Assembly: GCA_958430865.1 (NCBI GenBank)
Contig: CAUDNR010004255.1
Location: forward strand, 30,718 to 59,708
Length of the DNA stretch: 28,991 bases
Direction of reading: 5' to 3'
From: Entrophospora sp. SA101
Lineage: Eukaryota; Glomeromycota; Glomeromycetes; Entrophosporales; Entrophosporaceae
Made by a program: the position numbers and the translations under genes. Positions 20,835-28,991 of this stretch are shown here, one piece after another (within the stretch, counting starts at the first letter, position 1; each line of letters begins with the position of its first letter). The notes below the pieces were generated by a model. The model ran no database searches. It was not told the origin of the DNA and saw nothing but the letters and a program-made list of their open reading frames with translations.

Positions 20835-22998
20835 CTATGAAATAAATAGCATGTCAAACCTCATGTGGTGACCCAACAAAATTTACTTGTGAAGATGGTT
20901 TATCTGGTTCAGGAGCTTGCAAATGTAAGGATGGATTCACTGGTGAAAAATGCGATCAATGTTTGCCTGGATTTTTCGGCACAAATTGTCAAGGTATTAA
21001 TTATTTATTTATCTCATATATAAAAATTTTTATGATGAAAATAAAGGTAATAATCTTTTTTCAATAATAATCATGATTGATAATAATAGCATGTAATTGT
21101 GGAAACGGTACTTGTGATGATAAAGGAGCTTGTTCATGTAATGCTGGATGGGCCAATGATCCAAATGATCCCAAGAAACTATGTTCAACTTGTGATATTG
21201 GTTTTTTTGCTTCAGGAGAAGATTGCAAAGTTTGTTCATCGGGTTGTAATTCATGTGAAGCACAAACTGGTAAATGTACAGTATGTAAACCATCACTTGC
21301 TTTAAGTACTGATGATGCAACAAAATGCGTTCCTGCAGCAAATAGTTGCACAGCTGGTCAATATTTCGACTCAGCATCACAACTATGTCAACCATGTAAC
21401 ACCCAATGCCAAACTTGTTATGGTCCCGGTCCTGGAGACTGTTTAAAATGTCTACCACCTTTAAGTTATTTTAATGGTGGATGCCTTCCACAAAAACCTA
21501 CTAATGATGGTAAATGTCAACTAAACGTTGCTACGCAGCAAGCATTTTTCATTGATAATTCGCAAGGTGCATGTGAAGGTAAATACAATTAATCAACATG
21601 TGTATTCCTATTTACTTATTATTTTATTTACATATAATTAATGTTTGGCATTTATGATTTTTTAATATAGCTTGTCCAAGTTCTTGCACTGATTGTTCTA
21701 TACAAGGCTATACTCCACAAAGTCCAAAGGAGAGCATGACTTGTTCCAAATGCATGCCAGGCTTCGTTTTAGACAATGGTAAATGTGTTAAAACTTGTTC
21801 ATCCAACAAATTTGCTGACAAAGATATGACGTGTAAAGGTAACTTATTAATTTATTTACTTATTTGAAGCGATAATTTTATTATATTTAAATATTTAAAT
21901 ATATATACTATTATATCTCGCCTAGATTGTAATTCCGCATGCAAGTCATGTAGTGGGCCTCTTGAAAATCAATGTTTATCATGTTCAAATTCCGCTAATT
22001 TTGCTATTAATGGAGTATGTTCACCAACGCCGTGTCCATCATCCTATGTGTCTTTAAATACAACATGTACAAAATGTCATCCAGATTGTGCAGAATGTTC
22101 AGGACCTGGTATCAATCAGTGTACAAAATGTCCATCAAACAGACCAGTGCTAACCAAAGATGGCCAATGTATAGAAGTTTGTCCAATGGGAACATATCTT
22201 GATAGTACTGGCAAATGTCAACAATGTAATAAAAAATGTTCATCATGTGTTGGTCCAGATGCTGATCAGTGCCTTGGTTGTTCAAATCAGTCAAATGTAT
22301 TGATTGATGGTTCTTGTAATAGTTCATGCCCCCCGGGTACTAAATTAATAAAAAGTGAAAGACTATGCCAGAACGAAGAAAATAATCAATTGGTGCCACC
22401 TCAGCCAGCTGCTAATAGTGGTAATGATACAGCGCAAGAAAAAAAGGGACTAGAATGGTGGCACATTCTAATAATAATTCTTTCAATAATCATATTCCTG
22501 GTTGGTATGGTGTTGTTGATCAGATATTTGGCCGTTAAGAGAAGGAAGAAACAAACGGATGAGTTCAAGGAAGCGTTGGATGAGAATCATGTGAAAAAAC
22601 AAGTGAGAAATTTGTATGAGATTGCACCCAGGTTGTTAAAGAAGAAAAAAAACAAGAGTCATAGAAACTCCCAATTGGCTGAACTTGAACCAGCATATTC
22701 GACAAACCCAAAAGAATTTAAACAAATTGACATTGATGTTGATGGAAGTATAGGAAATTATAACGCAACGACTTCTCAAATTTTTAACACTCCACCACCA
22801 TATGATTCAAAAGCTGGTGAAATGTATTGGAAAAATAATGAATATGTTTTAAAACGAGCACCACCAACAACTGGCCAAACTGTTGCAAATGATGTTTATT
22901 ATAATGGTGGTAGCAGTGGTACTAATGAAAGTAATAGTGAAAATTGGAATGGTAAAATTGATAGAAAAAGTTCAAATTGGGGAGATAATTGGATATAA
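19352..22998 (+). CDS. modular type I membrane protein: ricin-B-like, crystallin-like, EGF-like and furin-like repeats
   Basis: Eight exons: 19352-19442, 19522-19941, 20027-20527, 20613-20741, 20850-20993, 21090-21578, 21671-21838, 21926-22998; 1004 residues. Residues 1-30 are a signal peptide (IIIIVFALLLLF, end VQA). Exon 2 (31-170) resembles a ricin-B beta-trefoil (CLQYASN, LCLTTKS, TQKWKL, KCLTML, MSWKTYN). Exon 3 (171-337) has a beta-gamma-crystallin-like stretch (VVIYEQPAYFGNSEFFEVG, then PDGFRGVVWQSSNFSG). Exons 4 and 5 each encode one laminin/EGF-like module ending GFTGEKCDQCLPGFFG.NCQ. Exons 6-8 are furin-like Cys-rich repeats (CxxCxxxC, GPGxxxCxxC). A transmembrane helix (WWHILIIILSIIIFLVGMVL) at about 825-850 is followed by KRRKK and a 150-residue cytoplasmic tail with PPPY. 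All seven introns are in phase 1. Function unknown: surface adhesion or sensing of carbohydrate is a reasonable inference. No kinase domain is present. Confidence 0.93.
20800..20831. repeat. (TA)n microsatellite in intron 4 of the membrane-protein gene
   Basis: About 15 TA units lie between exons 4 and 5; length is likely polymorphic but outside coding sequence. Confidence 0.95.
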
Positions 22999-23339
22999 TG
23001 ATAATATACCAATTTAAAATTTTTAATATATAAGAATAACATCAACCAATAATACCACACATATTCATATTCCTTAATTCTAATTTGTAATTTAAAAAAA
23101 TTTATTTTTATTAATAAATAATTAATGTTTACCTTTCATTATAAATTATTTTCCGTTTACTAATTTATAAATTTCATAAAATCTATAAAATTTACACCAT
23201 CTCTAGTATTATCAATAATTTGACTATTATGATTTATTGCACATTCAGGATATTTGACTTTACTTAATATTGAATTATTTAAACAATCTTAAAAGTAAAG
23301 CCTCGTCTGTTTCAATATAGTAATATTCTTCATCTAAAG
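22999..23339. other. 3' flank of the membrane-protein gene
   Basis: AT-rich; an AATAAA at 23113-23118 is a possible polyadenylation signal. No gene seen. Confidence 0.5.
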
Positions 23340-23830
23340 ACTTTGCTTTTAAATTCTAACAAACTGGATTATACCTCAACTTATTCCCATGTTTCTTTTG
23401 ATTTGAATTAAAACTGTTGTTTGTTTGATATTGTAACATCTCTCTTCAAAAACTGGCCTTGAAAATCTATCCCAAGATCTACCAAGAAATTTTTACGGCA
23501 AGTAGTTTACATTATTTCCCATTCTTTGGACTTCTTTATGGTAATAGCTTTGGTTGCCATCCAACATTAAAGATGATATTGAAGCATTTCTTCATACACA
23601 CACATCTTTAAAATAAGTGCTTGTATCAATTTGACTGTACCTTACTAATTGAATAATATCTTCTAAATGTTTCCAATTTGTTGAAATCATTTTTATCCCA
23701 AGGTACTTGAGTGAGTGAGCTTTTAAAGGTTTTAATATTCCAACTCTAATCGCCTCATCATAAAAGTTAGTTTATCCAACAATTTCAATGAGTAATGGTA
23801 CGTTTTTAATGGCAATGCTATTACATATGT
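23340..23830 (-). pseudogene. decayed protein-coding gene, family unrecognised
   Basis: One minus-strand frame reads as protein-like for about 155 codons, interrupted only by in-frame stops: CNSIAIKNVPLLIEIVG-stop-TNFYDEAIRVGILKPLKAHS and onward through YLGIKMISTNWKHLEDIIQL and VRYSQIDTSTYFKDVCV-stop, RNASISSLMLDGNQSYYHKE, NNVNYLP-stop, KFLGRSWDRFSRPVFEERC. Composition (frequent Trp, Arg, Gly, Asp) is unlike chance translation of AT-rich DNA, and no frameshift is needed. The style (LKYLGI...LEDIIQLV...ISSLML) resembles leucine-rich parts of the large F-box-like families of arbuscular mycorrhizal fungi, but that is only an impression. Confidence 0.6.
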
Positions 23831-24266
23831 ATACATTTCGTTTTCTCACATAGTGAGTGAGCAAAAGTTTCATTTTTTAAAAATACTAGTATTTAGGAAA
23901 TACAAAGAATAAAATATACGTGATTTAATTAGCAACGATAACAACAATCAATCAATTATAATAATAATAATAAATAGAATATAATGAATGTGACATATGA
24001 AAACGCCTGGAATTGTAAATTTTTTTGTGTGTATGCAAATAGAAAAAGCTCAAAGATTATATATACTTTCTTCGATTGTATTGATAATTTTTTTTTTGGT
24101 TTGGGGTATAAAAATTAGTATTTCTGTAGCAAGTTCTCTGATTCATGAACAGATCGTTAATAAAATGAATTCATAATCATCGTGGGTGGGAGAGGAAAAG
24201 AAATCGTTAAATAATAGATTTGAAGGATGATAAAAAATTTTTTTTTAATAGTTCAATCCATACAAA
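23831..24266. other. intergenic, nothing recognised
   Basis: AT-rich spacer with a short (AAT)n run near 23960. No gene on either strand. Confidence 0.5.
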
Positions 24267-24270
24267 TTAA

Positions 24271-24431
24271 TGTTGGTTTCCAAAACTAGAGAGTTTCGAA
24301 AGTCAAAAGGTTTCGCCACAAGTCGAAACTAGTTTTGACCTTTGACTTTTGAATTTTGATTTAGCTTTGACATATAAATTTTAATTTTAGTTTTGACTTT
24401 CGCTTCTTCAAAATAGTTTCGGCAACCAACA
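24271..24431. mobile_element. 161 bp MITE with TTAA target duplication
   Basis: The ends are inverted: TGTTGGTTTCCAAAACTA at the left and, in reverse complement, TGTTGGTTGCCGAAACTA at the right, with matching inner GAAAGTCAAAA. TTAA lies on both sides (24267-24270 and 24432-24435). No coding capacity. Confidence 0.85.
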
Positions 24432-24499
24432 TTAATACAAATACTGATTCACTATAAAAAGAAAATGCCAAATTAAATAAAAATTTTCAATTACAAAAA

Positions 24500-24830
24500 T
24501 TTTCAAAAAAGCAATATGTGCAAATTTCAATGTGAGTAATTTCTAGCGAAATTATAAACGCAAGGTCAAGTAGGATGAAAGAGGAAAACGCTTAGTCAAT
24601 GGAGAGAAAGGAACATGCCAAAAAAAAGAGAGATATACTTTTTCATAATTCTCGTAGCAAACGTCAGTATAACTTTTAAAATTAAAGTCCTTTATTTACA
24701 ATACAAAAATTAAATAATATGTTCATCTTTCATTCCATACTTTTCTTATTCTTATAAAAAAAGCACTTTCTGACGATTTCAATAATTCTCTTTCTCAAAA
24801 GTTAGTAATAAAGAGTACTTTAAGTATATT
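24500..24830 (+). repeat. 330 bp direct repeat R1, copy A
   Basis: Shares long blocks with 28056-28396 in the same orientation, for example GAGAAAGGAACATRCYRAAAA, AACGTCAGYATAACTTT, AAAAAAAGCACTTT and AGTAATAAAGAGTACTTTAA. It lies beyond the 3' end of the CFEM-like gene. Confidence 0.88.
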
Positions 24831-25013
24831 ATGAATACTAAATAGCCTTACTAGTAGTTTTCAGCTCTTGCTTAGCATTACTTGAAATCGACTTAATTGA
24901 AGACTTATAACTTAAAATTATTTGCTATTTACATAAAAATGTGGTTTAAATGATATTTTATAAATGTTTGTCTATTATATGAAGTCACCGGTAATTATGT
25001 TTTTATTGCCCAT

Positions 25014-25786
25014 TCATAGAACGAATGCAGCAACCAAAAATAAACCACAAAGGAAATTTAATCTAGTAATGATGATGGTTGTGGGAGAATTACTGTTATT
25101 ATTACAATTAACATTTCCCGTGCCAATAACAGTTACATTATTGCAGTTATTTTTTGTAGGAGAGTTGTATTGGGTGGGAGAATCGCCGGGTGGTTTCGTC
25201 TTACTAGGAGACTTGGAGGAGGAGGGAATAGGATCTTTTGTAGTTGAGTCAACAGTAGCTGACGATGGAATTTTAAGGAAGCCTGGACAATTCGGTTTGG
25301 AAGGAACAGTCAATTCGTTGTAATTCAATTTGACGCATTTATCTACATAAGCTATTAATATTTTGAAAGCAATATATTAGTAAGTCTGAATAATTTAATA
25401 TATTAAAGACTGCAATTCAGTATATATTTTATTTTTCATAGGGCCAATGCCTACATTGAGGCTTATAAGCAGTATAAGGAGGAGTAGCGTAAAGCATGCA
25501 GAGGTAATAGCTAAATAGACAACAATAAAGACAGGAAAATCAATAAATTATGAATGGAATTTGAAGACATCAATTTTATTTACCAAGTATAAGCTTCAAT
25601 GTAATCTTGCGAACACGAACACGTTGGAGTATTCAAAGCATCAGGATGAAGTGTATCACAAGCACTCGCATCTCTTTTGCGGTTATCCCAATATGTACTA
25701 CAAACTAGTCTTCCAACTGCTGTAACAACTTCAACAGATAGGAGCAAGAATAAAATCACTGGAAGGAATAACTTTTGAAATTGCAT
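25014..25786 (-). CDS. CFEM-like eight-cysteine secreted protein with GPI-anchor signal
   Basis: Three exons: 25584-25786, 25455-25510 and 25014-25351 (203 + 56 + 338 bases, 199 codons with stop). Junctions are ACTTG/GTAAAT...TTTAG/C and CAAT/GTAGGC...AATAG/CT, the second intron having a TACTAAT-type branch sequence. Residues 1-23 are a signal peptide (LFLPVILFLLL, end VVTA). The ectodomain has eight Cys at about 29, 43, 56, 58, 68, 72, 92 and 108; the CxC-x9-C-x3-C spacing fits the second half of the fungal CFEM pattern, though the first half and the x19 gap do not fit exactly. Residues 115-165 are Ser/Pro/Thr/Lys-rich. The C-terminus is an Asn-rich segment with an NVT sequon, then a hydrophobic tail (LNFLCGLFLVAAFVL) typical of GPI-anchored wall or membrane proteins. 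CFEM proteins act in haem/iron uptake or host interaction; role here is inferred only. The paralogue at 28418-28931 conserves the same frame and splice sites. Confidence 0.82.
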
Positions 25787-25844
25787 ATTAAATTCACGGA
25801 AAGAAGTTTTATTATTACCAATTTAAGTACGATTGAAGGTAGCC

Positions 25845-25852
25845 AGCCATAT
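25845..25852 (-). promoter_or_regulatory. possible TATA box of the CFEM-like gene
   Basis: On the minus strand a TTTTATATGG sequence lies about 60-65 bases before the ATG at 25786. Motif and distance only. Confidence 0.3.
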
Positions 25853-25859
25853 AAAAAAA

Positions 25860-26680
25860 CTTTGAATGTGTAACAAATAGTTTTATTTTTTTAAATAATA
25901 CTTTTTGGAAAATTTCTGCGATGATCAATGTTAATTATTGTAGTTGTTGGGTTTCTTGCATAAGGGATTGTTTATACTTTGAATTACCGGTTTAAATCCA
26001 GCTATTACTATTATGACTAATAATAAATCGTGAAAAGCCGGATTTTAATTACCGTTATATATATATTTCCTTACTTGTAACAATTTATTAACAAACAATT
26101 CTATTATAAATTAGGTTCTGTTTTAAGAATCCTCTTTAAATGGTAAATTTGAAAAAAGTATTTGCAATTTAATCAATCAGAATCTAATTATATTTGGAAA
26201 CATGTCTCGATATTCTTGTTTTAATTTTAGTTATTATTTTGTAAATCATCCATTCATCTTTGCATTCATTTTTTTTATCAATGGATCAAAAAATTTATCA
26301 TTCGTTTCTTTTCTTTTTCCAAAATGTTTTAAAAATGCTCGACTCTTTTATTTCATAACTTAAAATATTATCATTTGTAAAATTCCATTCTTTTGGAATT
26401 AAGTATTTTAAATGAATAATCTATTAATTCAACATTTAAAATGTGTTTTTGATTTCTTTCGCAACGGATGGTGAGATGATGAATAATTACAAATTCAATA
26501 TTTAAAAACCCGGATTTGCGTATATAGATCCGGTTTAAAATTGTTGGAGAGGAATAAGAACTCTGATTGAAAATTCTAAAATCAGGTTTCTTTCCGGAAC
26601 AAATTTCAAGCCCTAATAAGGACAAGGATAAAGGTAATAATATAATTTTTTGAGAACAAATTTTTTACTTTCGTTGGATG
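25860..26680. other. intergenic, nothing recognised
   Basis: AT-rich. A small palindrome (AAACCCGGAT ... ATCCGGTTT) is at about 26506-26536. The longest frame on the minus strand (26371-26625) has no protein-like character. Confidence 0.5.
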
Positions 26681-26682
26681 TA

Positions 26683-27263
26683 CAGTCTCCGGCGAAAGTA
26701 ATGGCGGTGATAATTTTTTTAAAAACTAAAAATTTTTAACAAGCAACTATCAATAAAATTTTATTTTTAAAACGCCTCTAAGTAAAACATTATGCTTTTA
26801 AAAGCTTATAGTATAAAACGTTTTCCTCCTTTCTCAATCCCGGTTTGAATCTAATTTGAGCATTAAAAAAAATCGGAACTTTGGCTTTTTTAAAAAATTT
26901 TTAAATTTCATTTTTCTATTAAACTTTTTTTTTATTAAGTAAATGAATCTTTATACATTAAATAAAATTATTCGAAATGAAAAATTCCACGTATCCTAAA
27001 AATTTTATGAAGTTTGGATAAAAAAATTTAATATGTTTTTATATTTTACGCTTTTACGAAATAGAAAAATCAAATTTTTTTACACAAATGTAAAGTGCAA
27101 GAACACATCAAAAAATTTTCTCTAAACTTCATAAAAATTTTAGGATATGTAGAATTTTTCATTGTGAACAACTTTATTTAATATAAAAAAATCGATTTAC
27201 CTAATAAAAAAACTTAGCAAAAATAATGTTTCATTGTACCGCCATTACTTTCGCCGGGGACTG
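26683..27263. mobile_element. 581 bp palindromic MITE with 26 bp TIRs and TA duplication
   Basis: Left end CAGTCTCCGGCGAAAGTAAT (continuing GGCGGT) and right end its reverse complement with one mismatch, flanked by TA at 26681-26682 and 27264-27265. Much of the interior is also self-complementary: CCTAAAAATTTTATGAAGTT near 26994 pairs with AACTTCATAAAAATTTTAGG near 27124, and pairing extends outward over about 90 bases per arm. TA duplication suggests mobilisation by a Tc1/mariner or pogo-type transposase. No coding capacity. Confidence 0.9.
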
Positions 27264-27265
27264 TA

Positions 27266-27921
27266 GTGGTTATATCCGCTGAACGATATTCACCGATTAT
27301 CCGGGTGTTGAAATTTTCATATCCACGTAATTGAAGGAAATTTTTTTAATACATTAACATGTAAATAAAATACTATTTTATCCACTATTATTACACTATC
27401 ACCAACATTCTTTCTATTATAATCTAAAGAATATTTATGGATTACAGTAACTTCTACTCCAAATGAGCGTCTAAAGCTAAAACTTCTCACAGTGGACTAT
27501 AATTAAATTCTTTTCGTAACAGATTTTTTAAACTTTGCTTCACATTCACATTAAAATATAAAAACATATAAAAATCCGTTGTGGTAAGATCAGTAATCTC
27601 GCCACAACGGGTTTAAATAAATCTTCATTCATCCGCTGTAACAAGGTTTGACCGCATTTAGTGAAGCTGGAAACACAATGACAGCCAAAAAGAATAAAAT
27701 TGAATCTGCTGTTATTTGTATTTCTTAAAAAATAAAATAAAATATGTAATGTATTGAAAATCTTTTTCCTTACAAATAAATAATTATTATAAATCAATGA
27801 ATATTCAACAGACATTCAGTGGATATTCGGCGGGTATTCGGTGAATGGTGATTATCCGGGTATTGAGCTTTATTGATTGACCAAGTACTCAAACATCTGG
27901 ATAATCAACGGATACAACCAC
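27266..27921. mobile_element. 656 bp MITE with GTGGTTRTATCCG termini, TA duplication
   Basis: Left end GTGGTTATATCCGCTGA, right end in reverse complement GTGGTTGTATCCGTTGA, with TA at 27264-27265 (shared with the adjacent MITE) and 27922-27923. Inner copies of GATTATCCGGGTRTTGA occur near both ends. A truncated relative is at 8120-8495. The minus-strand frame at 27546-27815 within it has no recognisable protein character. Confidence 0.88.
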
Positions 27922-27923
27922 TA

Positions 27924-28055
27924 GTTTTACCAATTACTTCAATGATTTTGATTTTCATCAAGGTTTAGTCTTTCGTCATTTTCTAGTGCATTTCGATGAA
28001 ATAAGTTTTTCAATTCTCAAAAATATTTTTACCATTATTAGTTGTTAATAAAAAA
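27924..28055. other. spacer between MITE and repeat R1
   Basis: Short AT-rich spacer with no recognised feature. Confidence 0.5.
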
Positions 28056-28396
28056 TTTCAAAAAAGTAATACATACAAATTTCAACGTACTATAAGTAAT
28101 TCTGGCAAAATTATAACACAAGGCCATGTGGAAAACGTTTAATCAAACAATGGGGAGAAAGGAACATACTGAAAAAAAGAGAGGTATTTTTCATAATCCT
28201 TTCCAAACACGCTCGTAACAAACGTCAGCATAACTTTAAAATTAAAGTTCATTATTTATGATATAAAATTAAATATAGGTCAACTTAACTTTCGCATAAA
28301 AAAAGCACTTTTCTGACATAAAAAAACAATTATTTCCAGTTTCAACAGCTATTTTTCTTTCTCAAATGTCAGTAATAAAGAGTACTTTAAGTATAA
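28056..28396 (+). repeat. 330 bp direct repeat R1, copy B
   Basis: Second copy of 24500-24830. Here its right end lies about 20 bases before the point where the broken CFEM-like paralogue begins in the middle of its first exon. Confidence 0.88.
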
Positions 28397-28417
28397 TTAG
28401 ATAACTTTAATAGAATT

Positions 28418-28931
28418 TTTGGATACACATAAAAGGGATGCGAAGGCTTGTGATACACTTCATCCAAATGAATTAAATACTCCAACGTGTTCGTGCTCGC
28501 AAGATTACATTGATGCTTATACTTGGTAAATAAAAGCATTTGACTGAGGTCTTCGAATTCCATTCATTCGTACTTTATTAATTTTCCTGACTTTATTGTT
28601 GTCTATTTAGTTATTACCTCTGCATGCTTTACGCTACTCCTCCTTATAATGCTTATAAGCCTCAATGTAAGCATTGGCCCTATGAAAAATAAAATATATA
28701 CTGAATTGCAGTCTTCAATATATTCTATATTTAATTTTTCATAATAATAAGGCGAAATTTTATATTAAATTATTCCTTGTTCTTTAGACTTACTAATATA
28801 TTGCTTTCAAAATATTAATAGATTATATAGATAGATGCATCAGATTGAATTACAACGGATTATCTATTTCTCCCAAACCAAATTGTCCAAGCAGCCTCGG
28901 CATTCCGGGAAATCTTGCTAATCCAATCTAA
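28418..28931 (+). pseudogene. CFEM-like paralogue, both ends lost
   Basis: An inverted, diverged copy of the gene at 25014-25786. Exon 1 remnant about 28418-28525 (from THKRDAKACDTLHPNELN on), exon 2 28611-28666, exon 3 from 28822. Splice sites are kept (ACTTG/GTAAAT, TTTAG/T, CAAT/GTAAGC, AATAG/AT) and exon 2 has the same 56-base length. Seven of the eight cysteines remain, with conservative changes (V to I, K to R, T to N). The signal peptide and first cysteine are missing: homology starts mid-exon after repeat R1. Exon 3 ends at TAA 28929-28931, about 80 residues early, so the Ser/Pro-rich stalk and GPI signal are gone. A different upstream start cannot be excluded, but none with a signal peptide is visible. 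Confidence 0.8.
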
Positions 28932-28991
28932 AATGGCCCCGGTGCCTCAATCTCACGGACAAACATTTTTATAAAATATAATGTAATTTCT

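Noticed and set aside
21030..21458. Minus-strand frames of 142 and 96 residues
   Set aside because: Antisense of the Cys-rich exon 6 of the membrane-protein gene; no independent evidence.
24964..25323. 119-residue plus-strand frame rich in Leu/Val/Gly
   Set aside because: It is the antisense shadow of the Ser/Pro/Thr-rich exon of the CFEM-like gene; the sense frame has signal peptide, GPI signal and a paralogue.
27546..27815. 89-residue minus-strand frame
   Set aside because: Lies wholly in a non-coding MITE and has no protein-like features or homologue in the related copy near 8.2 kb.

Overview
Organism. This looks like a piece of a very AT-rich nuclear genome with short, mostly AT-rich introns (GT...AG, often with CTAAT-like branch sequences). 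The fungal NCS-1/frequenin gene, two TKL-like kinases of a style common in Glomeromycotina (one with an N-terminal CxxC...CxxC cluster), a CFEM-like GPI-anchored protein and many decayed DNA transposons suggest an arbuscular mycorrhizal fungus or a close relative. This is inference from gene style, not a database result. Bases 1-31 match an Illumina TruSeq adapter, so the left edge is an assembly artefact.

Layout. 32-969: neuronal-calcium-sensor gene, five visible exons, N-terminus cut off by the adapter. 1395-2530: two arrays of 71-95 bp repeats in opposite orientation around a GC-rich, foldable 170 bp island. 2529-4627: a TTAA-bounded element with 19 bp perfect terminal inverted repeats. 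4624-6216: the 3' part of a pogo/Tigger transposon whose transposase starts abruptly at that TTAA. 6286-7901 (minus): a kinase gene, truncated in the C-lobe; its first intron holds a 96 bp tandem array. 7902-11978: mostly non-coding, with dispersed repeats and one possible small membrane-protein gene (10561-10953, minus). 11979-13643: a complete-ended but inactive Tc1/mariner element. 14869-16591: an apparently intact TKL-like kinase gene with Asn-rich ends. 19352-22998: the best gene here, an eight-exon type I membrane protein (ricin-B-like, crystallin-like, two EGF-like and furin-like Cys-rich modules, one transmembrane helix). 23340-23830 (minus): pseudogene. 24271-28931: MITEs, a 330 bp direct repeat, and an intact CFEM-like gene (25014-25786, minus) with a broken inverted paralogue (28418-28931, plus).

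How it fits together. The protein-coding genes are mostly signalling and cell-surface functions: calcium sensing, two kinases, a large modular receptor-like protein and a small GPI-anchored eight-cysteine protein. There is no operon logic; genes are separated by transposon debris. Splice models were derived by hand: introns were placed so that frame, conserved residues and GT/AG signals agree, and several gene models (CFEM-like gene, short first exon of the minus-strand kinase, NCS-1 exons) are visible only after splicing.
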